A stretch of 64,000 nucleotides of DNA from NCBI GenBank assembly GCA_035041965.1, contig JAPYMA010003004.1, positions 96,474 to 160,473 on the forward strand, in the 5' to 3' direction. Shown here one piece after another: positions 1 to 15,100 of the stretch (positions within the stretch are counted from its first letter, which is position 1; the number at the start of each line of letters is the position of its first letter). The notes beneath the pieces were generated by a model. It was given only the letters and a program-made list of their open reading frames with translations. It did not search any database and was not told the DNA's origin. A program made the translations under genes and the position numbers. The stretch comes from Anisakis pegreffii (taxonomy: Eukaryota; Nematoda; Chromadorea; Rhabditida; Anisakidae).

Positions 1-3000
1 TATCATATAAAATTTATTCATCGATCGTTTTGTTTCACCTTGCTGAAATCAATATCCCTGAGAATTGACTCGTTACTGCACGATCTCCACTTATTCACAC
101 CTCATATAACAACCTAATTACAATTTCAGCATTTGAACATTTGTCGTCTTAACAATGTGTTTTACTGTATTTATGCAATTGAAAGTTCACGTTGCAATCC
201 TTTCATGTGGTTGTGAGTAACGCTACCTGATAGCCAAGTGATATCGATAAGCCTAGGTTTTAGCTGAGGATAGTCTAACCGACACACAATCATAACAAAC
301 TGTATCACATACTACGTTATGAAAGAAGATGGAAGCCTGCATTTCAGATTTTGACAACAACAACTGCATAACTATTCTAGAGGAAACGTATTAAAATATC
401 TCATTTGGTTTGAGCAATCAGTTTAAGAATATGGATGAACAAAAAAATTACAGCTGGAAAGCTTTTTGTCATGAAAGATGCCATTTTTATCATGAATGAT
501 GCCATGGTAATCTGAGTATAAGTAATGGAAATCACAAAGAAAGTAGTGAAGGTTCGGATTTCAAAGAAATTGAATTTGTGAATCAATAGTTGGATATTTG
601 GTCGTGATTTAAAATCGAAATGAAATCTGAGAATTGAGTGTCAAAGATTTCGTTTATGGAACTCTCAAGAAACGTTGAATTCGAATCAAACAAATGGGGA
701 TATTTTATATTCAGTTGAAATAATGAATTAATTCAAAAATGTTTCACATTCACAGAGAAAAGATGAACGTTCAATTTCTAGCACGAACAAGCACAAACTC
801 ACGATCAATGAATCAATTCCGTCAATCACATTTTTTTCCTAATTCAATGGATATTACCGAACTCCCTAAAATGTCAATACAACAAATCTAGATGACTCAA
901 TGTATACTCGAAACCAGCCCAATGCACTGCACTGGCAAATACGACTCCTCGGTGGGTTAATTTAGTTGGTCGCAATTTTGAGCAATGTGTAATAGAACAG
1001 CTTGGAAACTCTGCTTGTTTTTGAGAGTATGACAAAAAACACGTGATTATTCATAGGCAAAAACTGGGATATTTAAGATCCTCTTTTTTGGATAACTACT
1101 TTAAAACGAATAAATACAAAGTGTAAAACGAATAGTTCCAAATCAGTATCGAAAAAAAATGAAATAAACGGAATGCTGATACTCACGAAAACCATGTGGT
1201 GCGAAACAAATATGACAGTGCATTAAACATTAAATGAATATAAATACTGCATCTATTTTTTATAACAGATCATTAGTATGATGGAATATTTATCCGATGA
1301 AACGCGCATATGGATTGGTAACGCATTCAAAACGAGAGATGTGGCTATTATCTGATTCGTACTTATTATCATTAAAAACGATAGTTATAAAATTTTTCAG
1401 CTCACTTATTTGACAACAATTAAGAAATGCTATCCGCTATCTTTTATTGCTATCTTTGAAGTGGCTGATTCAACAGGAAGATGTTGTTAGACTGATAATT
1501 TGATGATGCACACGGTTCTGTCCAAAATTTAGTGAATGTGATACGAGGACAGCAAGTGCGGCAGTTAGGATCAATTGAAGTGAAATATCGACGGTGAATG
1601 AACCAAGAAGAACATGCAAATATAAACCTGTGAAAAAACTTCAGATGGATGAATGTGAAATAACATAAAAAATTGATGACATCGAAATGGATAATCATTC
1701 AGCGGATTTAACCAAAAACGAATGAAATCATATCGAAGATATTATTGGAGAGCGTACATTAATCGGTTAATATTAAGCGTTTAGATTGCAAATGATGAAT
1801 TTGTGATATATGGACGCACAGATGGCATTGATTTTAGCGCGTGGGTACACCCAGAAGTGATAAGCAGCTCGCAATCAGTCAACAAGATGTTTTTCGAGAA
1901 TGGATACGTGTTAGGTGCTAAGCTTCTTTTCAAGTGTTAAGGTCTTCTCTGTTGTTTATTTCGAGTCAAAATGAAAACGCAACAATGTTTCTCGATAAAA
2001 GGATAAACAGAACCGATGACGATTTATGATTTCATGACAATGGCTGACTGCAATTATTGTGCATATTCGGAAAAATTAAATAAGCAACAAACAAGAAGTT
2101 GGCTTGATATGATCAATACTAGTCGTGTTGCCGTGTTGAATATGAAAGATGTATGGGAAGAGAGCATCGCAAACATACCGAACGCAATGAAACACAAGCC
2201 GTCATCAACATCCAGTCCACATTATAAACCCTCGCTCGCTATCTTCATCACATCGCATCAATACTTCATATCCCATCTCCCTTCCTTTCCTATTCAACCA
2301 CCAGTGAACAACAGTCCTAATTCTATCAAAAGCACTAATCTAGCATCATAAATATCATCATCAATTGACACACAACTCAGCATGTCTATTTAATTATAAC
2401 CCCACGATTCCAGTTCAAAAAATTTTTTTCATTCACCCACTAAAATTTGAAGAATATTGCCTATGACATCATTGTTGACATCACAAGGAAAATAAATCAG
2501 CGTTCGATGATGTCCCGCAATGAATTTGATTTACGCGTTCATTTTCCCTTGCATCCAACAACATTAAGCACAAATCTTTCCTATCATCATAATGGAAAAA
2601 ACAACAAATACATACCGTATAATACTCTTCATACGATACGAGCACGTGAGTCACATCCTATAATTCCACTTCTCCCCATCTCTTTTGCGTGTGGGCCTTT
2701 CTTATCGTCCGAGCTTCGAAGTTCATCCTTCATAAAAACCGCACCATTGAGTTGAGTTCGATTACTCATTGGAGGGTAATTTGGAGATGAGAAATGACAA
2801 AAGGTTCGTTTTGCAGTTGTTTTGTGTTTTGGATTGTTCTTGTCCCCTCCATAGAACATAAACTTTTAGTGTAAAAATTCGAATCATGAATTAGTATACA
2901 TGTGCACTAATGACAAAAATGATCGACAATAATCATTCGACTCAGTTACTGAATCTCACACTATTTTTCAGTTGAAAATACTATAGACAAAGCTATTGCA

Positions 3001-6000
3001 TTATAATCGTTCATTAAAAAGTGGTACGCTTACAAATGGCAATAATCGTGCATGATAAAAACGAATATCAATCCAGTTGCAACTGATCATAATAAAACTA
3101 TTTTTGCACAGATTGACTCATCCGAATTTATTTTAGAATGCAAAGAAATATTCTCGAAGCAAAAATCGTAAACGCAATGAAATAATCGTATAATTTCAAC
3201 AAAAAAACGTAAAAATAAAAGATGCTTGAAGCTGCAACAATAAACAATTGTTGAACGGTACGTATCGTTGTTGAATGCACATATGCTGTTCTCACCAATG
3301 ATTTTATTAAATGTTATATTAAGATGAAGTTTCATCTGTTGGATAACGATTGACAAACAAATAACACGTTATCTCTTATAACGAATCATCGAAATGCACA
3401 AACAAACACCTACACATCACAACACATACGCTCAATAACAAAATCTTATTCTCGAATCACTTATCGCACAATTACTCATTTATCACTACTCAGTCATTCT
3501 TAACACCGCTTGTTTCATTCGGTTCCCATGTTGAATGCCAGCTTAACAAGTGCTACAATGTGCGTAGAACAAAACATCATATTCCATTTCAGAACTAAAC
3601 CACAAAAATTCAAACTATGAAAATATGCAGCAGGTCAAGAAGGATGTCAATGAAGGAAGAATGTAGTACCGGTGATAACAGAAAAGCATAAGCTCGTAGT
3701 GAAACATTGCAATTGCTGATTAAATAAATAAATAAATGAATCAGTAAATAAGTGAATAAAAAATAGCTAAAAATATGCAATGTTGGATAGAGGTTAGAAA
3801 ACGACAGAATTTTTTTGCTGACCATTCACAAGGCATATTTTCGGCTTTGCTTGGTGGCCATCGAAAAAAATTCAACATACAATCCAAACGAATTTGCATC
3901 ACAATAAGAAGAAACTGTTGTTCTTTTCACTTTTTGAGTGCATGCATCGTTGACGATTAAACGCATTCAAATGGATTTCGCTAAAACTTCAGACGTTGTT
4001 ACTTTTATGTGAGTTTGATTTTTATCTCATTTTTGTCACTTCATCCGCTAACTACTTCTTTACATGAACCAAAACAACGGGAAGAAACCTTGAATGGCAT
4101 TATCAAAGAAACCTCACTTCATTAATTATCAAAATGCCAAATCACTTGAAATCAAATTCACGAATCCGTTGTGATCAAAAGTCTATCATAAAATGTGAAA
4201 CTGAAAGGCAGGCTGTCTGTCATTGAAATTGCTTCAAGAACGGAAGGAATGCCAGTCGAAAAACGATTGAACATGGCAAAATTCGGAAAAATATTCACAA
4301 GGGTCACTTTCGTGTTCGCAGAAGATATTCCTGAACACCAACGGTTTGTAAAGTCTCAGTTCGGTTTGCAATAAAAAGCCGTGTCTGATTCTTCGCAAAA
4401 TGTGCATCAACTTGACGTTGAGTGATGTGATGCAGTCGAAACGTTAAATAAATTGGCACATTCGCATGGCAAATGTCACTCCATTTTATTTCTGTCATTG
4501 TCATTTTCTCTATCAAACTGACGAAGCAATCGAGATGCCCAAACAATAAACCGACTGAATTATGAATAGTTGATTATGACTTAATCGAGAACGTTCTTTG
4601 AGCACTGAAATGCATATTGAATGAATCTGTATAATGAACGCTCAAATTTTCGAAACAGCCAAATTTTGCTCAAAACGGAATGAAATGGAACATTTATAGA
4701 CGAGGAGGTCCAATAATAACAAGAAGCATCGAGAAAGGGATGATCGTATTGCTATCTGATGATAGCATAACACAAATGTAATTGTACAGTTTGGATGGTA
4801 TGTAGATGGTTTAAGAATGAGTGTTACAATGCCTCTGTTGATGTTTGTAGGTAGCAATCAAAACACTTTTGATGATGTACATTCAGCATACACTTTCATC
4901 CAACATGGTCTCCGAAAAGCTCCGAAGGTACAAAAAAAGTTTTGAAGCACTAGCAAGGTGTAATTTTTTTGCAATATTCTCACAAGCTAAATGATATGTA
5001 ACATTACTAAAACTAACGTGGATATGTTAACTCATTATTAAGGAACCACGAGTTGATGATTAATTACCTGATTTGGAGATCCTGATTTGTAATCGTGTGA
5101 TTTCAAATGAGATTCTCATTTAGTCATAAGCTGAGATGTATTATCTAAGGCCGGCTCTCGTATGTAATGCTGATTGTAAGTTGAATTTGTATCGTTATAT
5201 TGTGAGCCTCTATGGTTTTAAATTTGATGAGATTGATTTGCAACACACTCATTTTCAATGGTAATTCTCAATCATTTTGCTAATTGGATCGATTACAACA
5301 GTGATTCGTCAACAAGGAAGTGCAGAATTATGTATGTATTAAATCATTACTTGATGAATGAAATGAACAAAATATTCATAATTTTTAACTCATCCAAATT
5401 CATAATTACCATAAACGAATTCGTTTCCCAATTCAACGACTGCATTCATTTATTGCAGGTGCAGACGACGTGACTGACTGGTTCAGGTAATTGATCACAA
5501 TTTTCGTCAACAGCACCACATAGGACTTAGTTAGTTAAAACCCATTCGATTCGTTGCACAAGAATGCATGACAACTGAACGTTGTGTAGCTTTATATATT
5601 ATAACATTCATGAAAGAACATCAGTGATGGCTAATAGCCTGAGGGATTCATTCTTAGCACTCATTCATTATGAACGTATCACCTCTTCTCTCTTTTTGAA
5701 TTTTGAATTTTGAATCGCCAAATGACAAACTCCGAACTTACTGGAGAAGGTTTGAACATTCTACGAAAAATTTCATTCTTTTCATTTTAGCTTGATTGCG
5801 CTCAGCTTAAAAGCAATCACTTCCTGTTTGTTAGCAACCAAATTGTTCTCTTGCCCTATGCAAAGAATGGAGAACGTAAAATCGTTTGAACCTTCAACGA
5901 AATCAAATCTACAATATGATAAAACGATTGGGCACAACAAAAAAGCCATCTTTGCTGACAAAACACAAACAACATTTAAGCAGGCATCGGGCGGATCGAC

Positions 6001-6601
6001 ATTCAATATGCAGGTCAACATCCTCTCTAATCTCCACTTATTACGATCTGAGCACAGTCAATGGATGTGAATCGTTACATTCATTTTTCATCGCTGTAAA
6101 AAATGCACTTTCTCCTTTTATGTGGCATCAAATAGATCATAAAACGTTCCAATTGAGAAAAGTATTAAAAAACGCCCTTGGGAGCCAAATATAAATGGAT
6201 CTCGTAAACGAAAAACAGAAGGTCAGCAAACTAGAATGAAGCAACGAAATAGTCAATGTACTAGTTTTAGGCACCTCAATTTTTCAACGACTATCGTTCG
6301 GTTAAGAATGAAATGCTGCAATCGCCTTTTAACTATGGTAAAATATTCATAATTGATAGATGATATTTTGAATTATTACGAGCAGAATTCGATAAATTCA
6401 ACTGAGAACTGTGCATAATAACAGTGACTGATTGACGCAACAAAGAGATATTGCGGAAAAATTGGGATTTCTTTACAGTTGTTTTAGTTGTTGGAGGTAT
6501 GAAAGATGCTGAAAATGATTATCATGTCGTTAGGTTGTATTCCTATTAGTGGCTCACGAATCATAGCATTAATGAGATTTCGATTAGGACAAGATGGCGT
6601 G
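1..6601. other. Gene-free or unresolved 5' flank of the STAR gene
   Basis: I found no exon chain with a recognisable product here. The open frames are short and AT-driven, with no domain motif. A frame at about 5858-6006 (+), opening MQRMENVKSFEPS and ending at a CAG/GTCAAC junction, could be an upstream exon of the STAR gene. Its phase 0 end does not fit the phase 1 acceptor at 6621, so it was not joined. A short run of AAAT units lies near 3720-3760. Promoters and 5' UTR exons of the STAR gene may lie in this stretch but cannot be defined by eye. Confidence 0.4.
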
Positions 6602-9178
6602 ATGCTTCGAGATTGTACAGCTGACTATTTAATTGAATTGTTGAAAGAACGAACAAATATGAACATGTTCCCTCGAACATTCATTCATATTGAACGCCTC
6701 ATTGAGGAAGGTATGTTACCACTTGGACTCACTTCATGAATGGAATCGCTGATCATTCGAAAATTCGAAACGATTTTCGTGCAGCATGTTTTAAACTGTT
6801 GAAAAAAATATGGCAGTGATGGGGATTAGGTTGTCTAAGGAACAAAATCACCTTGTGTTCTACTGGCAAAATGAAATTATATGAGATGGAATGAATTACT
6901 GCAGAAATCAATCGCGTACAATTGGAACTATTTCAATTCAGTTTTTCAATTGAAAAACAAGATTTACCAGAACCAAAAGGACAAGTGGTTGTAGTTCAAG
7001 AGAAGGTCTACATACCAATAAAAGAATATCCTGATGTGAGTTACCTTCACATTTCGGTGATGAAAAGTTCTACAGGTCGATTTAGTCACTATACGATGAC
7101 TAACTTAGTTGACACAGTTTGCGATTATTTGAGAAAAAAATGCGAATTTAGTGTTTTTTGCACGCATGAGGGTACGCGAAAACATTCGAAATGAAGAATC
7201 AAAAAATGAAAATTGCAATACGAAATATTTTGTGCAGATAAGCGCAATAACGTGGCACTGTAACTCTTTAAATATGTGATCACTGAAGTGTTTTTCACGG
7301 AGTGACATATCGAATGTTTTTGAATATTATCGCTATTCTTCTTCCTCGTGTTTTTCTGATACTGCCTGATGTTGGTTTAGCTGATGCCATTGATTATATT
7401 GATACTAAGCAGTTTTGCTGATGTATTCTGTTTCACAATACATCATCAATGAAAACCACCAACTTCAGACAACATATTCTTTGTTGCTAAATGCAGGTAA
7501 ATGCGAAAAATGCAAACATTTGCGTTTTAAAAGCAAACATTGGTCATTGATTGAACTTTGATTCATTTGACTGTCAGATAAAGCGAATGTTTTTCAAGTA
7601 TAATTTTGTGGGTCGCATTTTGGGTCCACGAGGAATGACCGCGAAACAACTAGAAATGGAAACTGGGTGTCGAATAATGGTAAGGGGACGCGGTTCAATG
7701 CGAGATACTGAACGAGTTTGTTTAGTGATTACATTTGTTTTTGTTCGATTCAAAGGCTCAAATAATTTTTGATGGTATTCAATCAAATATGATCAAATGA
7801 TAGAAAAATGACTTAGGGAGAGATCTGATTATTTTAACGAGAACAGCTACATTTTGAATGTAAGCAGCTTAAAAGTTGCTTCTGGTTGAGCAGAGTCGCA
7901 GTTTAAAAAACACGTCTCATGCCGAGAGCAAGGCAAGTGTTCTAGTTAATGGCTCAACCTATGGAAAGTACAACTAACGAATTTCAAGGAACAACGAAAT
8001 CGAGGTAAACCAAATTGGGAACACTTGGATGATGAACTACACGTACTTATACAGTGCGAAGACGCTTCAAATCGTGCACAATTGAAATTGGATTCTGCTA
8101 TTAAGCAAATCAAAAAACTTCTCGTACCAGCGGTTTGATTGTTCATTCAGTTTTCCACTTATCGTTCCAATTTATTCATTACTTCTGTGCTCATTGCGAC
8201 TCCACCTACAGCAATATTGTTGACATTCGTGAATTGAAAATGGTAACCGAATTCAAATTTAGCCACTTGGTAAAGACGATTTGAAGAGGAAACAATTGAT
8301 GGAGTTGGCGATTATAAACGGAACTTATAGATCGATTAATAAAAATGATCAAAATGGTTACTTTTGCATATTTGTTCAGTGATTTGATGCGTTTGAAAAT
8401 GAACGATACTTAAACTGCATCAGATAATGACACAGGAAGGTGATGATCAATTCAAATTTCTTCCTGACCTGCCACTTCAAACACTCTCATCAATTTCTTC
8501 CTGACTCTGATACGCACATTCAGTGAATACACCTTTATTGGGATCAATGTCAGCAATGCCAACAAATATAAATCCAACTTTATGGTCATCTCAACCGCTT
8601 TTTACATCATCGAACAACTTCATGCAACCAACGAGTTACAACTATCAAGCAACAATTAAGTTTGTTCTTAAAATTATACTTCTCGGTGTTGATCTATTCA
8701 CAAAAAATGATAAGTTGCACTATTTCGATAGCTGATATCAATCCGCACACAAAACTGCTTGTGCTCACTATCCACAAATCCTTGCTGAAAACATTCATTT
8801 TACTTAACAAATTTTCGGTTTCACAGAGTTAAAAATCATTCTTAATCCAATTAAAAAATTTCAAGACTTTGATAGACACATAAATATAATTTCTTCGTCT
8901 TTCCACAGATCAGGATCTAAATCTTGATTCTTCTTCTCATTTTGTGTCACAGTTCTGTCAAATAAGATGCAACAAGTAATTTCAGTTCGTCTGTCAATAT
9001 TGACCGATCGACGAGAACAAATTTGGCGTTAACTCATGATAACAATAAGAATAATCGCTATTATCATTCGAATTCACTCGATTACCAATCGCTTTGCAGA
9101 ACATCATCATCGCGTAGTTCATTGAGCGATGACAGCGACTCTCTTAGAACAGCGATTTCGAAGCAGTCGAATGCATAG
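6602..9178 (+). CDS. asd-2: STAR-family KH RNA-binding protein (ASD-2/GLD-1/quaking-like)
   Basis: Seven exons join in phase: 6602-6710, 6905-7035, 7599-7715, 7989-8132, 8263-8356, 8524-8659 and 8986-9178, giving about 307 aa. Family knowledge: STAR proteins bind mRNA as dimers and control splicing, translation or stability. Seen: a QUA1 segment near residues 7-35 ([11 protein letters not shown]), a KH domain with [16 protein letters not shown] and [14 protein letters not shown], then [13 protein letters not shown], and QUA2 with [37 protein letters not shown] and LFQ-F..LPEP recall nematode GLD-1/ASD-2; RGKPNWEHL fits ASD-2 or quaking better. The C-terminus is Asn/Ser-rich and ends in an acidic-serine stretch ([10 protein letters not shown]). 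The start is uncertain: an acceptor at 6620 could mean that a true first exon lies upstream. The family is very likely; the exact orthologue is not settled. Confidence 0.9.
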
Positions 9179-12170
9179 AATGTTTCATCGTATAGAATAT
9201 TGAATTCTTAGTCACCTTCTTCAACCATTTTCTTTTAAATATATCTGGACTTACTTATACTCCCAGATATCTGGATATTATTTATCTCGAAGGTATATTC
9301 ATTTAAATAGATCCGCATGTCAGCTCTTTATCATTGCTCAAAGTTTTTTTTTTCGAATCTCCGCTCAAAATGGCTTCTCATTTTCACTCTTTTCCGACGC
9401 TCAGTTCTATCGATTTGCTCATTTCTTTTTTCCCCTTTGTTATTGTTAAACGGCATAAATTTTCGTATGAATTAGTCTTGTTATAATTTAACGCAGAATT
9501 CGATATGAAATATCTCGAATTGATGAAAAGAAGATAATCAGAATTTGGTTTATTCTCCAAAACTAGGAAATTACAGTGAGGATAAGACGAAACAAAATAG
9601 CGCTGCTACAGTATTACGTAACGCGATAATTACGGGAGAATACTAAATTCATTTTGTCCGAACAGACCCCGGAGAACGTTTGATGATAAGTACAAATTTC
9701 ACAGCCAATTCCATGACAGGAGTGCAACTCATTGAAGATTTGCAACGAAGTATTTTTATTCATTTTCCATTAAAACAGCATTTGCCCTCAACAGTGGAAG
9801 TAATAAAAACAACAAATGAAAACAACGCAAATGAAAGTTAAAATGCTACAATCAACACCATTCCTATTACAAATCTGATATCATATTGAAGCCTTCTCTA
9901 TTTTGGCTCATGCACCATTACATTAACATTCCGATACAAAAGCATTGCATAAATTCAAATTATTCAGTAAGGTGAATTAGAATTTGAAATTATTGACTCG
10001 ATACATTTCAAAACATAATCAGAATAAAACACCATTCCAACTTCAAGTAAACAAGTAACAAAAACTACTGAACTGCTCATGAACACCAGTGAATTGGTCA
10101 CATGTTGCATGAATTTAGCTCACGGCAATGACGAATTCTAGAACATTTGGACAACATTATCAAGGAAAAGAGAGCTTGCTGCTGAAAACTGATATTACTT
10201 TAAAGTATCACTCTAAAAATTGGTGATAGGAATTAAACATTAAAGAATTTGAAGGAACAACATCATTATTGTGAATAATATTTTTGAAAGAAATAATTAC
10301 TTGTACCTTGAATGTGAGAAAATTATAGTAGTTTTTCTGGGAAACGAAATACGTATTGATGATTGAGAATTTATGTTTGATTGCTGTTTAGATCCAAGTG
10401 GTAATGTCTGATAAACTTATTTCAAGTAAATCTGCTGCATATCTTAGGCTGCTTGAAACTAAATCAGGTGAATATCGGAAACATTGCTAGAAGGTGGGTT
10501 CATCAAGAAAGTACGAATATTTGTTGCTGCAATGGCTCAAAATCATGCGGATAGTTGTACATATAAAGCTAGATGACAATCTGATGTTAAAGAGTAAGAC
10601 TGCTTGAAAGCATATAGCAATAAAGCTGTGACAGATTGCTGATACGAAAAAAATAGTTCAAGTATCAGGCGAGGATGTTGACAGCAATGGATTTTTGACC
10701 AAATCAATAAGGACTAAATAGTGACAAGATTATGTTATGATTCCTGCAGTGGTTCTATAAAGATACAATAGAATAGATACTTAATTTGTATTATGACTTA
10801 TTATGATCGACCTAATAACCACTTACAATTTTCAATTTCAGCAAAACTCTAGTGTTACAGTGTACTCGTGAAGGCACGATTGCTGATTGAACACTTAGCC
10901 ACTGGAAGTGAAAATTTATTTGGATGAAAAAGAAAACAAAAACGACAAAATATTTTGCATCGAAAGAACAACAACCATTTTGAGAACACAAGTATCTGAG
11001 CATGAATAAACCAATAAAATTCAGAAATAAACAAAATAGGATACTTGAAAATATAAACCAATGAACAAACTAGAAACGGTGAAATTTCAAAAATTGCTCA
11101 CAAAACAGACAAAAAATAATGATTTCGCAGTAGCGTATCATATGAAGTAAGGCATTCATCAGATTGCTAGTAAAAGAGAACAAATTAGTAACGTTCCACT
11201 ACAATACAAACGAAATCGCCCTGAAAATTGAGATTAAAAATTGTTCTTTCGGAGAATTTTCGATTCACAATCGTCGTCATCACTTCAACGACCCTTTCAA
11301 TTAACATCAACCAGTTTAAAATCATCATCACATCGGAATCAAACACAGAACCAGCGATGAAAATGATATCAAGACAGTAGCAATCAAATGGCAAGCAATT
11401 GCAATCTGATACAATATAAAAATCTTACGAACTAGCATATGAAAATAAGCAATTTGTAATAAATGATTATGACTGTATATGAATAATGATAACATATGAG
11501 GATGAGATTAGAAAACTGTAAAAATTATAGAGGATAGGATGATATGCGTGAAACAGTGAAAAATAAATAGAGCAATACATGATTGTATCGTACATGTGAA
11601 GAGGAGTACGAGAAAATAGAAAATGTGAAAAGTGAGGTTCATGGATCACCTTGTGCAGCAGTGGTTTTTATATGAAGACTCCCACGCCCCATCTCCCCCC
11701 CCTCCCACCGCACGTGGAAAGCGGTATTCTAGGATCTTTTGGGTGAGAGCATTGGATGCGTTGACAAATCTCATAATGCTAAGTTTTTCAAATAATGCTT
11801 CCACAAATTTCATTAATATTTTCAAGATGCTTTTTTCAAATCAAGAAAAAGTAATTCTTTCGATAGCACCGATGTATTCTTAGCTGATTTTCTTCTGATT
11901 TCCTGCGAAGAAAAGGAGAAAGGAATTACAGAAACTTAGATAGTTGGAGGAGGAATGGCGATCTGTCATACGGCTGAAGGGAGGCATGGAGCGCAAAAGC
12001 ATGAGAACCACTGCTACAGAAACCAGAGAACAGAATAGATCATAATCGAATAAACTTAATGAAAATTAAAACACAAAAGATCAACAACAATGAACAATGA
12101 CGACAACGTTTTCTTCTCGACTGCCATCGAAGATCCAACGAAAGCAATTTATTTTAAAAAAAGAGCACAT
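9179..12170. other. Intergenic region between convergent genes
   Basis: No supported gene. This 3-kb gap lies between the 3' ends of the STAR gene (+) and the Tob gene (-), so it should hold both 3' UTRs. Long 3' UTRs are usual for such regulators, but no polyadenylation site was fixed. A short C-rich run lies at about 11685-11712. Confidence 0.5.
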
Positions 12171-15100
12171 CTAAGCAAGATCCTTCCATTTTTTGACATT
12201 CGAGTTTGCTTTTTGTGCTCTTTCATACTCTTCGGCATAGTCATTCGTCGGTGGTGAATCGCTCTCATCTGAATGAAACGAGCTGATCGTTGTTGTTTCA
12301 TCTGAAGTCGGCATACCGCATGCTGCACACATCGGTTGATCGTGACCTGTATTGTTCAGCTTCTATGCAATACAAGCACTGTGGATCGATGGAAGATTAA
12401 AAACGTTATCAAATGATAAGTTCAAAAATGACATGATTTTTGCTTATAAAACAATATTTCTTTCAGCTGTAGGTCGCGTAACCTGTCATTTCGTGCTAAA
12501 AATATGCAAATGAAAGCCACAACAAAATAGCATTTCCTAAAAAATCGCTAATTTCATGATCAATTCAACACAAACTTACCAACAGAGGTTGTTGATGATG
12601 CTGACTGTTGATTGCTGCCAATAGCAAGATGTGTGCAATACTGATGCAAGGGTGATCCTTGCGTATTCCTCTTGCCCATGCTGATAGCATCACTTCCACC
12701 CTTCAATCAAATTATTAGAATACAAAACTTTTGGTTTTTTCCAATCATTTGAAACAGGAGTTTAAGTTAACATGTCAAGATAGCAATTCTCATCTGCAGT
12801 CAAAAACAAGCGTAAAGATTACTAGATATTATGGAGCGAAAGAAGTAACCGAAATATTGTCACTGGCCATCGAATGATCCGAACTGAGGCCATTCACGCA
12901 TACCATATTACCATTCCTGCTGTCTCTAAACAATGGCATTCCCATTCCAGCGTTCAACACCGTTCCATCGCCTTAAATCAAACGTTGAGACTCCTAAAAA
13001 TTTTTGATAAGCCGACGAATAAGAGACACCGGCTTGTATACAAAGACTCTCACAACTAAGGCTCCAACATTTCATTTGCACTGATTCAGCAAAGAACTCA
13101 AGCGAGAACTTATGGGTGTCTGCTATGAGAATAATTCAGATGCGAACATGTTCGCCACAAAAAGATAATAGCATTCATCAGTTTAGAATGAAACTCGAAA
13201 TGAAAATTGATCACCGCTATTAACTGGAGTTTGAGATGAAATGTAAGAATTTGCAATTGCATGCAATTGATTACTGAGTGTTCTTCCACTGGAGGCATTA
13301 CCCGTTGGAATATTGTTTTGATTGTCACCTTCGCCACCCTAATCGAGAACATATTATTTGAGTTACTCATTTCCAGACTATGTTAAATTCATTTAAATAG
13401 TATTCTTATTTGTAAGGAACTCTTCTCGAAAAATAATTTTGAACTGATTCTATCTTGCTTATCATGCAATCATATTCAGTTCAGTTTAGATCATGAATTT
13501 AGGCGTATAACCATAAATTGTACTGAATAAATTCACCATTGGCGCTGATTACTAATTTTTTCTCCTTCTCATTCACCCATTATCGATCATATTCTTTTAC
13601 AATTTTGACTCAACGAGTTAACAGACTTTAAGAACAGTTTCTATACCATATTTAAGTTAAGTAACACTAAGTAAACAACGTCGGATTCAAAAAGGATGAC
13701 ATCAAAGGAAAGATGAGGGTGATCAGTAAGGATGAGTTTAATGAGAATGAATAAGAAGAAATGAAATAAATATCTTTAAAATGTCAGAGAATCAAACTAC
13801 TCACACGTTGTATCGCTTTATCACCATTAAAATTACACAACGATGGATGTTGAGCATTATTGACACATTTGTTGATAATATCAATTCCGTTACCAACATT
13901 GCAATACCTATTACAGATATTGCAATATACAGCAAATGGGCAATCGCCCATTGCATAAAATTGGTTCATTGCTGGTTGGCTTATCGACGAGTGATTTTGA
14001 ATTTGGTATTGCGATGGAAATGATGCACTGACACTCCCGACAGAGCAACTCGCATTTTGAAGCAGTTGCTTGAAAATCGGTTGAATTGCTGTTGCATTCA
14101 GCTTCTGTATACAAGTGCTTTCTTGTGGCAACTTACCATATCGAACGGTTTTAAAACTCTTATCGTTAGACAACATTGCATCTGATTCCATTCAATAACC
14201 GTGTTCAGCATTAGCTATCTCAGTTACGATGGTATTAACATTAATGTCATCAGCATCATACATTGATTAGTCTGATGACCCCATAGTCTTGTCTCTCACT
14301 TCAACTAACCCATTGTATCGTTCACAGCGTTTTGCAATTCGCAAAAACTATTCAGTTAAAGACAATATGATGCATCGTACCAGTTTACTAAATTATCATT
14401 TCCTGAGTTCGTTTGAACTGAAACTTAACAACTATTCAAGAGCTACTGGTATTTGATATTTTGATTTTGTGAGTTGCAAATTCAACTGGACTTTACTAAC
14501 CATTACAGAACTATTTGCCAATGGAATGTTGTTAGGAAAAACGACAGCGGGAACGGATTGTTGAAGGAATGTGAATGCTGTGCCGTTTATTGGATGCGAA
14601 TTCGGTGTATTTGGAAGCACTAAATTATAATTAAGATTTGACTTGTGTTCAAATAAACATTCTCTATGATGAGGATAAAAGCAATTGACAATGCAGTTTC
14701 GATCGTAGTGGTAAATGCTTGAACCGTATGCATGTCAATTGCAGATTGCCAACAACTTCTAATATGTTTGCAAGAGTCTTCTAATATGAGCACTGCCAGT
14801 TTGAACGATAAAATTTTAACGGTTAGTTTGCAAGAGAGTACACTTGAAAATAAGACTGCTTAAATTGCACGATAAGAAAAAAATTTCAATCAACAAAAGC
14901 AACGAGTAGTGAAAACATAATCTCAAAGTCTGAATTTTGAATCATATAAAACGCATGCAGTTATAAATTATTCATTTGAAATTCTCCAGCAATGAACGGT
15001 GCGATGCGATTTGCACATCAAGTGCTAACGTTCATTTCCGGTTGTTCACCACACTAAAAAGAGTTTAAAACATTCATTCCGGAAGTCTCTGCTTAAATGT

